Under the pieces are notes generated by a model. That model saw only the letters and a list, made by a program, of their open reading frames with translations, made no database searches and was not told the DNA's origin. Positions 55,101 to 64,000 of a stretch of 64,000 nucleotides of DNA are shown one piece after another; the stretch's first letter is position 1; the number at the start of each line of letters is the position of its first letter. Origin of the DNA: Dermacentor variabilis (taxonomy: Eukaryota > Arthropoda > Arachnida > Ixodida > Ixodidae); the NCBI RefSeq assembly GCF_050947875.1, contig NC_134574.1, positions 157,067,534 to 157,131,533 on the forward strand, given 5' to 3'. Position numbers and translations under genes: made by a program.

Positions 55101-57139
55101 TAATCAATAATTAAATAAGTTTGCTAATCATTAATAATCTCTTATACAAGGCTGGACATGGTTTGGTTCGCTTCTGGCCTTCCTTGGGTCACGTGATATC
55201 TTCTGCATCTCACAACGCGACCTTGAAACAGAGATCTCTGCCTTAATAAATAAATAAATAAATAAATAAGCCTTTTCACAGACATCTATAGCCGTCACTT
55301 AACAAGAAGAAAGAAGAAGAAGAAGAAAACAAATATTTCAAAAAGGCGGGAAGGCTGCAGAAGAGGCACAGCTGGTCAAAAGAGCTGCTCGGAAACATCC
55401 TTGGGCAGCAGACAATATGGCAGCCTTCCTCCCCGAGAAACCGGCAAAAAATGGCGGCGAGGTGTACGATTCCGGACCTCCTGTCTCATCCCTTCTAGTT
55501 TCCCTCTTGAGCTCGCGAGCGTAATGGGTCGGCCTTCAAGCGTCAGTTTACAAAATCATCAAGCCCTCACTCTTTATGTTCGCCGAGGTCTTGCATAATC
55601 ATGAAAACTGCTACAATACCCGCTTCTTGTTTACGTGAAGCACGAACAATTGGGCGCGAATTGTGAGAGATGACAAACCTGCAGTACCTTTTCTTTTTTT
55701 TAAGTGCTCACAGTCATGCGCTTTATTACTAGAATAGGCAATGAATCAAGAAACGTACACATTAGTATCAGATGTACTCACATTTAGAAGCCCTGATGTG
55801 CGTCCTCAAGGTTTGTCGAGGCGAACCGTGTTCCTTCATTCCCCGGGCAGCCTTCTCAACTGTCCGCACAACACACCCTCAAAGTTTCGTCGACGAACAC
55901 CACAAGGTACATAAAGAGTTTTGTGGCACATCGATATGTAAGCGGCCGAAGAAGAGAAAGCAGCTCGTCTTGTCGAAATGTCCAACCGGTCCACGACCAC
56001 AAAACATGACGCAACAGTCCCGCAGGAAATTCATTACGCTTCCCCGCCAAGAAATCGTACTCACACAAGGAGGAGGCGGGCAACCTTTAAGCGCGCCGTC
56101 TTCGCCGCTACTGCGAGCACTGGGCGCGCGCGAGGTCATCGGCCTGGCTAACCAGTGCCGTGTGCAAGTGTTCTCTTATTGGTTAAATTGAGCCACGAGA
56201 TCTGCCGGCTCACTAATAGAACGAAGACGTGATAGAGGAAGGTGCTGCTGGCGGCAGTGTTGCGCGTGTCCTTGAACTCTTTGACCGCGCCAGCTGTGTC
56301 GGTTTTGGAGAGAAAAGGCGGTCTCCGCGCATTTTTCGTTTCGTCGGGAAAAGGTGATTTTGGCGCGAAGACGCAGAAGACGTAGATGTTTGATGGTGAC
56401 ATTGAGCGCTGTTTGACTGGTGAATAGTTCCACTACTTCGGTGTTTCTTTTTATTTTTTGAATTAAAATAAACGAAAGAGATGTACTCACCCTACAATGT
56501 TGAGGCCTGTTCGTTTTCATTTCGACTGGCCCGTTCAGTTACCTGCACTTAATGCGTCACTAGTCGATGCGTTCCTTCTAGGAAGTGCAATACCAAGTAA
56601 AACTCGTGTATTTGCACTGAAGAAAGCTTGATCGAGGGTGCGCACAAGAAAACAACTCTGAATTGTTCCGTTCTGTGTTGTCACATCTTCGAACAGACAG
56701 CGCCCATAGTGTTCGTGACGGTGTAGCCGCTTCCTTTGCTTTTATCTGGTCGTATTACTTTGTTTGTTGTACGTATATTTATTTGCATGCGCGTGTAGAT
56801 TTCAGACAGACAGTACACTCACCTAAAGTTTGAACAACTTGTGTCCTGCTGGTAATTGACGATCGCCGAGCACGATCTCTGTTATTTCTTGGCGGTTGAA
56901 GCAGCGCCGTAACTTATTGTACGTTTTGTAGGTGACTGAAGAAGTGACGGCCGCTCGCTCGAGACTTATCAAGACTTCGCATCGTCTTGATAAGCTCTTT
57001 AGCGACAGTTGTCATCCTGCCTTTGAATCCCTTCTTCATTTCTGTTGTCCCAGATTGTCTATGCAATATTGTATCTGTACATGCGCGTTTGAGCATGCGA
57101 GATTAGGTGCTCTGCAGTCTAATAAACAATTTTTTTTTA
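55101..57139. other. Unannotated DNA with small repeats
   Basis: (AAAT)n lies at 55245-55269 and an (AAG)n run at about 55303-55327. Between 55772 and 56520 several frames overlap on both strands, the longest 139 codons (55772-56191 plus), and none is recognised. A perfect 11-bp hairpin CTTATCAAGAC/GTCTTGATAAG lies at 56965-56994. Confidence 0.35.
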
Positions 57140-57280
57140 TTATGGGGTTTTACGTGCCAAAACAAAGGTCTGATTATGAGGCACGCCGTAGTAGGGGACT
57201 CTCGAAATTTAGGCCATCTGCGGTTCTTTAACGTGCACCTAAATCTAAGTACACGGGTGTTTTTGTATTTCGCCCCCATC
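57140..57280 (-). mobile_element. SINE body, tRNA head missing
   Basis: ggggttttacgtgccaaaac, tctgattatgaggcacgcc, gttctttaacgtgcacctaa and tttcgcccccatc are the body of a widespread tick-type SINE. In minus-strand sense the tRNA head (compare 35121) would lie beyond 57280 and is absent. Confidence 0.65.
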
Positions 57281-58610
57281 ATTAAACAGCTTTTCTACTG
57301 TTTTTTTTTATTACCCATATTATTTTGCATATATCGAAGTACTGTACGAACTGTTGACAAGGGTGTTAGGGCCTCTGTCAGGCTCTTTCCGTTGAGTCCC
57401 CAACCTCTCGATTTTGCAAGGGAATAACAAAATGAAATGAAACGAAATTTGAGGCGAGACTTATCCCAACCTATTGTTCATAATGGTGTGCTGCGTGTCC
57501 ATATCCCGTGACACGTACTTACGTTTTAGCATTTAGTTGCCTTTCTTGACGCAATGTAGGAATGCGGCTTTTTCAACACGTCAGTGGAGAAAGGCTGCGA
57601 TTCTCAGCAGCTACTTTGGCATGCTTGCTGGATTGAAATAAGAATACACCCTATGACGTAGGCGAAGGTGACGTACGACTCGGTGTTCTGCTGCGGTTAG
57701 CTGTTCTGTATAAGCAAGCCGGAAGGCGATATTCAAAGCTTACTATTTCTATGAGGCTCCCGTGAGCTTCTTAAGGTTGCGACGAAATTTTGCAACGGTT
57801 TTAGGCATGGTGTTTCATACAATAACGACTAGAGGGAAGTCCGGCGTTAGTGTCTAGGGAGCTTCAATGGGAGTGGTTAAGCGAGCGTGGGGAATTATAG
57901 GAAACTTCGTCCCTCTGGCTTCAAACGGCTTAATGACTTTGAAAACTCGTCATTATCAAGAATGTACTGCGTAGTAGGTAACTCAATAAATCTTATTAAA
58001 ATTATCCGATGGCAGAATTCGAATACAGGACCTCTAGAACAAGCCCTATATTGGAACCATTACGCCACGGGCGCATGCATCGACAAGCGAATAGAAACGC
58101 CCTTATGAATTTATCGCATGCAAGCCAGTGCCTTGAGACGATTGGCGCGTTACTGGGCACCTCGACAAACTTAGTCGTTGCAATTAGTGGCGATCGTACG
58201 TGTTCGCAGCGTCTTCTACACTTCGAAGGGTATAGACTGAAGTGAAATATGATACAATGAAGTCTTATGAAGCGTAATATACAAAGACACAAGAACGTCT
58301 GAATCGACAAGCACGAAGATCAGACAAATCCATGTACCTCACACCATTCTCATGGTGGCTCAACGATTGCCTCGCCAGAGTTCCCTCTAGTATATCGTAG
58401 TAAGCTCTATGGTTTTAAGTGCTCCCAAGATGGCGGCGTTTCGTCATGTGCGTCATGATTTCAGAGGCCATTCCTTTTTTTTAACCTTCTACGATGTCAT
58501 CATTTGTCTTCCGGTAAATGATAATTCACCAACTGGAAAAATAGGGTTCATCTTCCTTTGTTTTACAGTGAAGCTGTTTACCTGACGGACGTGTACGAAT
58601 GAACCGCATA
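57281..58610. other. Unannotated DNA
   Basis: Apart from the tRNA-like scrap at 58012-58083, nothing is recognised. Confidence 0.4.
58012..58083 (-). repeat. tRNA-like scrap
   Basis: On the minus strand gcccgtggcgtaatggttcc resembles a box A region, and gtattcgaattctgc a box B with substitutions. The arms do not complete a cloverleaf. A degraded SINE head or tRNA pseudogene are both possible. Confidence 0.3.
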
Positions 58611-58775
58611 CGTGGTCTCGTAGGGGGAGGTGGGGGTGGGGGGTGTATCTGGGCTGGCTAACGTCCGTAAAGTGAACAGAAAATATGGCGGCGCTGCGTG
58701 ATCTCGCGTGGGAGGTGTGGGGAGGGGGTGTCTGGGCTGGCTAACGTCCGTAAAGTGAACAAAAATGATGGTGGC
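58611..58775. repeat. ~83-86-bp tandem duplication
   Basis: cgtggtctcg...ctgggctggctaacgtccgt...aaaatatggcggcgc at 58611-58695 is repeated at 58697-58775 with small indels in the G-rich stretch. The block tctgggctggctaacgtccg is identical in both. The 193-codon minus frame that covers it is a by-product. Confidence 0.85.
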
Positions 58776-59236
58776 GCGAGCGTTGGTTAGGGGAGAACGA
58801 ACAATAGTACGGTGGCGAAGAAAGAAAGGACATGTGATTTCACCGCGCGCTGCGCCTGCAGAGTGAAGGAGTGCAGCCGCGCTGGCCGCCATTGCTGCCG
58901 GTTGCGTCTGCTGTCGTCTTCCCTCGATATAATGGCGCGGAAGTTGTGGAGGGTAAAAACGGCGATGTGCGCCGCGCTGTGCAACAACTGGATTGCGCAT
59001 TGGAGAGGCAGACCATTGCAACATTTGCAACTCCAAGGCGTACACTACTTTGATTAGAATGACCAACACTGCTGCGTGCATGCTACGTCCGCGGCGGCGA
59101 AGAGAAAATCGAACGTAGATTGTGCTACCAACATCGATTTCAATCGGAAAGACAAACATTATCTATCGCAGTGCGACGACTGGTCCGTGTAAGTGCTACT
59201 TGAAGACCGTCCCCATCGCTCGTCGGCCCACAATGC
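58776..59236. other. Unannotated DNA with a short Cys-containing frame
   Basis: A plus frame from ATG at 58932 starts MARKLWRVKTAMCAALCNN. The CAA-x-CNN spacing recalls the start of THAP zinc fingers, and a neighbouring frame gives ALERQTIATFATP, which also fits if one frameshift is allowed. The remaining THAP residues are not seen. Weak suggestion only. Confidence 0.15.
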
Positions 59237-59485
59237 TGTAAAGGTACTTTGTAAAGGCGACTGGCCTATCTGACCGCCTTTGGCTTGCCCAGGCCTTCCA
59301 CGTGAATTCGTAAACTCACTGGGGTTTTCCTGCCGACCCCCCCCCATTCCCCTACCTCTCTTAATCTCATCTTTCTATTCCCTCTTTTCCGTCCCCCAAA
59401 GTAGGGTAGCCAACCAGACGCATTTCTGGTTAACATCCCTGCCTTCTTTCTTTATTTCCTCCTGCTCCTCTTCCTCCTCCTCCAA
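59237..59485 (+). mobile_element. I/R1-like LINE extreme 3' end
   Basis: tactttgtaaaggcgactgg encodes YFVKATG of the terminal YLKATGLSDRL block. The 3'-UTR signature follows (gtagggtagccaacc, tctggttaacatccctgcc) and a CT-rich tail ends at about 59485, six bases before the next open frame. Confidence 0.7.
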
Positions 59486-59490
59486 CAAAA

Positions 59491-60090
59491 ATGGGAAAAG
59501 TGGGAAGACCACGCATTGTGCGCACGGCCGATGAACAAGCAGAGTACGAGGAGAGGCGTCGACAGCAGAGACGCGACTATAACCGACGACAACGTGCCCG
59601 TGCGAAAGTGGAGAATGCAACCAGTGACTTTGCCTCCGGAGAACGTCAGCGAGAGAAGATGCGAGAGTCTAATCGTCGGCGTTGAACGCAAGCTACCGAT
59701 GAAGATCGCGTCATAATCAGACCACTCGTAAGCGTCAAGCAAGGTCGTTCGAGTGTGCCTCCGAGCGGCAGAAGCGTGAGTTGCCACCTCCTTCGAGTTT
59801 CAACGGAGCGAATTACAAGTTGAAGAGAAGGTTTCTGCACGCGGAGTTTGGCCGTAGTTGCGCGGTCTGCGATCGACAGCTTCGCTGGCTAATCCTCTAC
59901 CATTGGATCGGTCCGGCCAGATTTTTTTTTTTATTTGTATTCATAACCCCATCGGCATCGGTGGTCAAGAAAGTCAACTCAAAAACTGCCATTTACGCCA
60001 GCTTCATACGGCAACGACATTAGATGAATGCCTTCGACAACAATTGTTGATGAAATGTTCTGCAAGCTTTGGCGAGCACCCATAGTCGAA
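59491..60090 (+). pseudogene. Degenerate Arg-rich/CxxC ORF, possibly Helitron-type
   Basis: ATG at 59491 opens a 64-codon basic frame (MGKVGRPRIVRTADEQAEYE, then Arg/Gln-rich). After a frameshift, SERQKREL is followed by LKRRFLHAEFGRSC and AVCDR near 59822-59872. I associate the order of an Arg-rich N-terminus and a CxVCDR block with tick Helitron-related or PIF1-helicase-associated multicopy proteins. The following helicase and Rep domains are absent. At least one frameshift and an internal poly-T tract (59923-59934) break the frame. The family call is from memory and tentative. Confidence 0.35.
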
Positions 60091-60117
60091 CTGCGTAGGC
60101 CTCAGTTTTCCTACATG

Positions 60118-60245
60118 GCATGGCATGGCAAGAACTTTATTTTAGTCCAGAGAAACTAGGGTCCGAGGGCACAAGCCCCCAGGCTAAGTCGGTGGCTCCG
60201 CCCACGTAGGCACCGGTAGGCCAAAGGCTTTCCCGATGAATGATC
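60118..60245 (-). mobile_element. R1/I-like LINE 3' end
   Basis: The minus strand encodes KAFGLPVPTWAEPPT and a stop, then ccctagtttctctggac and aataaagttcttgccatgcc. This fits the GLPVP ending of R1/I-like ORF2 and a short 3' UTR with poly(A)-like signal. Confidence 0.55.
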
Positions 60246-60836
60246 AGAGCTTTCCTACAAGCTCTGATTATTTATTTCGGTTTTGTACCTTGTATTATTA
60301 TCTTTCTTTTTCTGAAGAACTTTTCTTGGATAAGATATTTAGCATAAGACCATACTACGATTTACCTTACTTTACCACTTTTCGACTTCTCAGTTTCGAT
60401 GGATTCCTTGAGATGAATTAGATTCAGAGACCAACAATCCTACGAGATTTTTAATGAAAGTGGGAGATTTCAGCCATGCGACGTGCAAGGCTAGCTGCTT
60501 TTTTATATATGGAGATAATTGAGACATGAAAACAACGCACAAAATCCTAATAAAGGGGAAAAAACAAAGTAAGAAATTAAGTCCGCGCATAGACATGACA
60601 ACTAGAGAGAGAGAGAGAGAGAGAAAGAAAGAACTAAAGCTTTTTATTGAGAAGCAGAGAATTAAGCCGGCATACATTTAGGCGCCTACATGCTACTCTG
60701 GCGCAGGAAAGGGGTCGACGACAGAAATGCCGTAGAAAGAGGAGAGGCTGAAATCGCAAATGCCTTTCTTTTAAACATTTGCCCGCGGAATGGATAGACA
60801 AGGTTGGGCGAACAGCGACAAATCTGTTGTGCAAAA
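60246..60836. other. Unannotated DNA
   Basis: A (GA)n run lies at 60604-60625. Nothing else is recognised. Confidence 0.4.
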
Positions 60837-60890
60837 ATTGGAGGACACTTAAGCTTCGCCTTCAAGAGTGGAACGCGACAGCGTTCCCGT
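60837..60890 (+). repeat. Dispersed repeat (second copy)
   Basis: ggaggacacttaagcttcgc and agagtggaacgcgacagcg match the block at 36044-36092. Confidence 0.6.
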
Positions 60891-61099
60891 CGACCCGCCA
60901 AGGGGTGTAAGACAATGGGCTACGGCGCAGCGACTACGCGCCCCGCATCGGACGCGGTGAGCGTCGAGCAACGCAGCGTTCGGCGCGACAACGAAATGTG
61001 CGCCTGAGCAAGCGACGCACGCCTGAGCCTTAGAAACAGCTCGTTTCTAAGGCAACAACGCGTTCACTAGAGGCGCTTTTGTACCGCTTTGAAGCATCG

Positions 61100-61337
61100 A
61101 ACTCGTGGCTGAGTGCAATAAAGAAAAAAAAAAAAACTCGTGGCTGAGTGGTAACGTCTCCGTCTCACACTCCGGAGACCCTGGTTCGATTCCCACCAAG
61201 CCCATCTTGGAAGTTGCTTTTTATTTATGAAGTGCCTGCCGTGATTTATCGCTCACGGCCAACGCCGCGGACGCCGCCGCCGACACCGACGACACCGGCT
61301 TTTCTGCGACACGAGCTCCTTAACGCTATCGCGTTAA
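61100..61337 (+). mobile_element. tRNA-derived SINE, fullest copy
   Basis: The head carries box A TGGCTGAGTGG (61140-61150) and a perfect box B GGTTCGATTCC (61182-61192), so an internal Pol III promoter could be intact. The body runs to the terminal hairpin ttaacgctatcgcgttaa (61320-61337). From 61213 onward it matches the copy at 35928. The structure resembles SINEs of the Ruka type described in ticks. The head is interrupted by an 18-nt insertion with duplication of its first bases. Confidence 0.8.
61116..61133 (+). mobile_element. Micro-retroposition: poly(A) tail insertion
   Basis: The insert is CAATAAAG followed by A residues. It contains a canonical AATAAA polyadenylation signal and a poly(A) run and nothing else. 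It is flanked by identical 16-bp repeats AACTCGTGGCTGAGTG at 61100-61115 and 61134-61149. This is the expected result of target-primed reverse transcription that stopped within about 20 bases of a transcript's 3' end. Confidence 0.8.
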
Positions 61338-62765
61338 TATCCTCGCGTTGGGACACCTTTTTTTTAAACTCCGGTGTCTTGATAGGTAGTGCAGCTTCAC
61401 GTTGTTGTCCAGTAGCGCACGGGTCTAGTAGGTGCAAGGGCAATGTGTACTTCTGTATGTTAAGTATTTCGCAAAAGTGTCGTCAGCGCGTTCCACGTGC
61501 TGTTCGGTCTGAGCTACAGGCTTTCTGCCAGGCGTCTGCCCACTCGAGGCACTTCGCAGGTATTCGCGGGCTTCTTTCACGCTCGGAGAAACGCTTTTGT
61601 GTCGCACGTACTGAGCAACAGAAAGCTGCATCTGGAGTTTTTCATGTCGCTCTACAATTTTCTCATTGACACTTTTCATCTAACTATAATATTTGAGAAG
61701 TCGATTACTTAATAAAGACTAATTACCTAATTAGGGGGGAAACAAAACAATAATTTGAGTATCTTCAAGCGACGGCAAGCAACATTACCTCGGTTCTGTC
61801 CAGCTACGCGGAATCCACATATTTTTAAATTGTGGCTAACATTAGCCAGCTTGAACACCCTGTGTAGCGCCTGAGGTGAACGCGCCGAACGAAACGCAAT
61901 GAGCGTCTTGGACACGTTCACGCCAGGCGTCATGCATGTAGAGCGAGTCCACTATGGCTCCTAGTTAAGACGTATTTGTGAATGCAGGGGTTAAACAACC
62001 GCCCATCCTCCAATTGTTTTCGTTTTCAATTTATGCACGATGGTTTCAGACATGTACGCCTTCCTAGAAAATTTTTTAACGTCGAAACGGATCGAATTTC
62101 GAAGTTCTTACTGGCTACCGGGCGTAACCACAACTTCTTCTCACAGTTCTCTGGCCAACTTTATTAAAGTATTTGGTCAGCAAATGCGAGATGCGGCAAA
62201 AGCGTAAGTTGCCGAAAGATAATTTCCTGTTCGGCACGCAGCTTTTAGCACTGATGCATAGAAATGGGATTTGAAAAATGCTTCATCGGACGAACTTGTG
62301 CCGACATAACGTGTATACCGTACACCTCAATCGCTCATACAGCACCAAGCACGGCGAACTGTCGCTAGGCCTATGGAAGGTACTTGCACCCTTGCACCGA
62401 ATACCGCTTATGTGCGTGTGTCTATCAAAAAAAAAAACTCGTGTAACAGTGATTTCGGTTCACAATAGAGAACCCCCAATGGTAAATTTTACTCCACTAC
62501 GGTGTCCCTCGTCAAACACTGTACAGCTTGGGGATGTCAAAGCCCAGAATTTTATTTGATAAAATTTGTTCCAGTCTAAACAACGATTAGTGCACCAATG
62601 CCTGCGCAGATTGTGGAGCTACGGCCGCAAGTTAGTCGTGGCTAGAGTCTGATGGAGAAGCGGGTCTTGCACTGGAGTATCAGGTACACATTACCGTGTC
62701 CAAGAAAAAGCCAAAATAGGGATACTGGCTTTAAAGGGTGGTACCGACGTGGCATTTTCTACTAA

Positions 62766-62796
<31 letters not shown>

Positions 62797-63640
62797 ATAT
62801 TCATTTTACGCGGTAAATGAAGGTCCAAGACCTCTAAACTGCATAAGGTATATAGTGACAAGTCTAGAGTGAAGTTGAGAATTCAACATAATAGTTTTTG
62901 TACAGCCACTTTCAGTTTCGTCTCTCACGAGGATACTGTGTCGTGAAGTCACAACACAGGGTCACGTGGGAGCAGGGCACTGTGAGGTTTTGACACCCCC
63001 TCCGGCTCATTCGGCTGCCCGCTACGCTGATACAGTGATACAGTGAGGTGAGTAAAGGGTAGCCGATGTCTATCCAGACCATTCACTTCCCGCGAATGGG
63101 CCAAACCGCCCAAACAGAGTCAGAAATGGCTACCCTATATTGGTCTCAAGCAGGCACGTTTGCCGCCGCCGCGTCGAGCAATGGAGTATATAGTTTTCCT
63201 GGAACGGAAGTACGCCGACGACTGCGCTGAAAACCGCTTGCGTGGTCAAAAAAAGAAAAAGGATCGATGCCTACTTTTATGTGTACCAATTCAAGCAACT
63301 TATGCATCGAAGACAATGCAAGTGCACTCAGGGGCCCGCCCCCACCGACCATTTCATCTATAAACCTACGGACGGCACAAAGCTCTCGCTCCAGATCACG
63401 AGCCGGTAGCCGTCGCGGAAGCACGATAGCAGCCGCCAGAGAGCACGAACCCTTTCGCTCATGCGAGGTAACCGACTGCCTGACTATACCAAAATCATTG
63501 TATGGTAGCACTGGAAAGCTACGCCTTTTATTCTAGGGCCATTTCGTAGACCAACAAATAGCGTCGGCGATGTGTGGCATGAATGTTCTTTTGTGTGCGT
63601 TTGAGAGCGGTAACGAGTACAGTAACAGCAATATAGCAAC
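61338..63640. other. Unannotated DNA
   Basis: Only the (AAAT)n tract at 62764-62799 is recognised. Frames are short and overlap on both strands. Confidence 0.4.
62764..62799. repeat. (AAAT)n microsatellite
   Basis: About nine AAAT units. Confidence 0.95.
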
Positions 63641-63653
63641 GACGGGTACGCTC

Positions 63654-63661
63654 TATATAAA
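63654..63661 (+). promoter_or_regulatory. TATA-box-like site
   Basis: TATATAAA lies in ctctatataaagacccggcg, within GC-rich flanks, the typical setting of a Pol II TATA box. A start would be expected near 63685-63692. The downstream inverted repeats at 63734-63801 would then lie in the first 120 bases of the transcript. No coding sequence is tied to it. Confidence 0.3.
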
Positions 63662-63728
63662 GACCCGGCGTGTTTGCGCGCGTAAACAAGGGGGCTCAGA
63701 GCGTGCAAGAGATGGCGTTCTTCTTTCG

Positions 63729-63805
63729 CGGGCGCTAGAGTTACTGTTACTGCTAGAGTTACTGCTAGAGTTACTTTGGTAGCATATACAGTAACTCTAG
63801 CGGGC
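63729..63805. repeat. GCTAGAGTTACT repeat cluster with inverted copy
   Basis: GCTAGAGTTACT occurs at 63734-63745, 63752-63763 and 63764-63775 in direct orientation. It occurs inverted at 63790-63801. The outer arms GCTAGAGTTACTGT (63734-63747) and ACAGTAACTCTAGC (63788-63801) are perfect over 14 bp and are both embedded in gggcgct sequence. Confidence 0.9.
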
Positions 63806-64000
63806 GCTATAGGTACCCTACGTGCGTCTTGTATCACGTGCAGGAACTGTGGGCACTACGTTCGCGCTCGCGGCTTGAATACGATTACGAGCTCTCTACA
63901 TTTCCTCCCATTGTGTCTGCGCGCTGATGTGTGCCCGGCCTTGAATCTCCTCCCAGATGAATACCGCTGCTCAGCGTCGATTCGATAGATTGCTGCTCGC

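Noticed and set aside
58578..59159. 193-codon minus-strand open frame
   Set aside because: It runs across the tandem duplication and G-rich runs, and the product repeats itself accordingly.
61134..61200. Functional tRNA gene
   Set aside because: The anticodon arm folds into a 7-bp stem with a 10-nt loop and the sequence continues into a SINE body shared with 35928.

Overview
This window looks like intergenic or intronic DNA from a large arthropod genome, most likely a metastriate hard tick. The repeats point to that: tRNA-derived SINEs, CR1-like, RTE and I/R1-like LINEs with zinc-knuckle C-termini, a LINE 3'-UTR signature (gggtagccaacc...tggttaacctccc), palindromic MITEs and long tetranucleotide repeats. 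This identification rests on recalled repeat families, not on a search. I found no host protein-coding gene I can name. There is no sign of a prokaryotic operon, CRISPR array, viral insertion or toxin gene.

Layout. 1-7.8 kb: unannotated DNA with a CpG-rich block (2.1-3.4 kb), a foldback element (5.74-6.11 kb) and a (GAAA)n tract. 7.8-10.3 kb: a minus-strand CR1-like LINE 3' end, a palindromic MITE, a ~60-bp degenerate tandem repeat and a putative solo LTR carrying two back-to-back perfect hairpins. 10.3-20.6 kb: mostly silent, with a CpG-rich block at 14.5-16.1 kb and a cluster of hairpins near 16.4 kb. 20.6-26.4 kb: a retroelement nest. A CR1-like LINE tail is hit by a foldback retroposon with a 13-bp target duplication. 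A second CR1-like LINE is split exactly in frame by a 1.6-kb TTAA-flanked element that contains a tRNA-like SINE. An RTE fragment follows. 27-37 kb: CpG-rich blocks, a 110-bp (GA)n tract beside a minus-strand LINE tail, a TA-flanked MITE, a candidate membrane-protein exon on the minus strand, a palindromic MITE, a Penelope-like remnant and young SINE copies. 37.4-41.5 kb: an RTE tail, then a nearly complete but dead I/R1-like LINE (endonuclease, RT, RNase H, zinc knuckle). 43.5-44.5 kb: another CR1-like LINE tail. 47.1-48.2 kb: a CpG-rich block with a full CRE site. 50.6-54.1 kb: a LINE interrupted by a higher-order tandem array (495-bp unit made of four ~129-bp monomers), itself interrupted by another LINE tail. 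54.8-55.1 kb: a ~12-bp minisatellite. 57-61.4 kb: SINE and LINE tails, a degenerate Arg-rich/CxxC ORF and a SINE carrying an 18-nt poly(A)-tail insertion. 63.6-63.8 kb: a TATA-like site followed by GAGTTACT repeats.

How the parts work together: the sequence records successive target-primed insertions and DNA-element hops. LINE machinery probably mobilised the SINEs, the foldback retroposon and the micro-insertion. LINE 3' tails often sit beside microsatellites. All LINE copies here look incapable of autonomous movement. The CR1-like copy at 21.3-25.4 kb is the least damaged, with only one stop seen near its 5' side.
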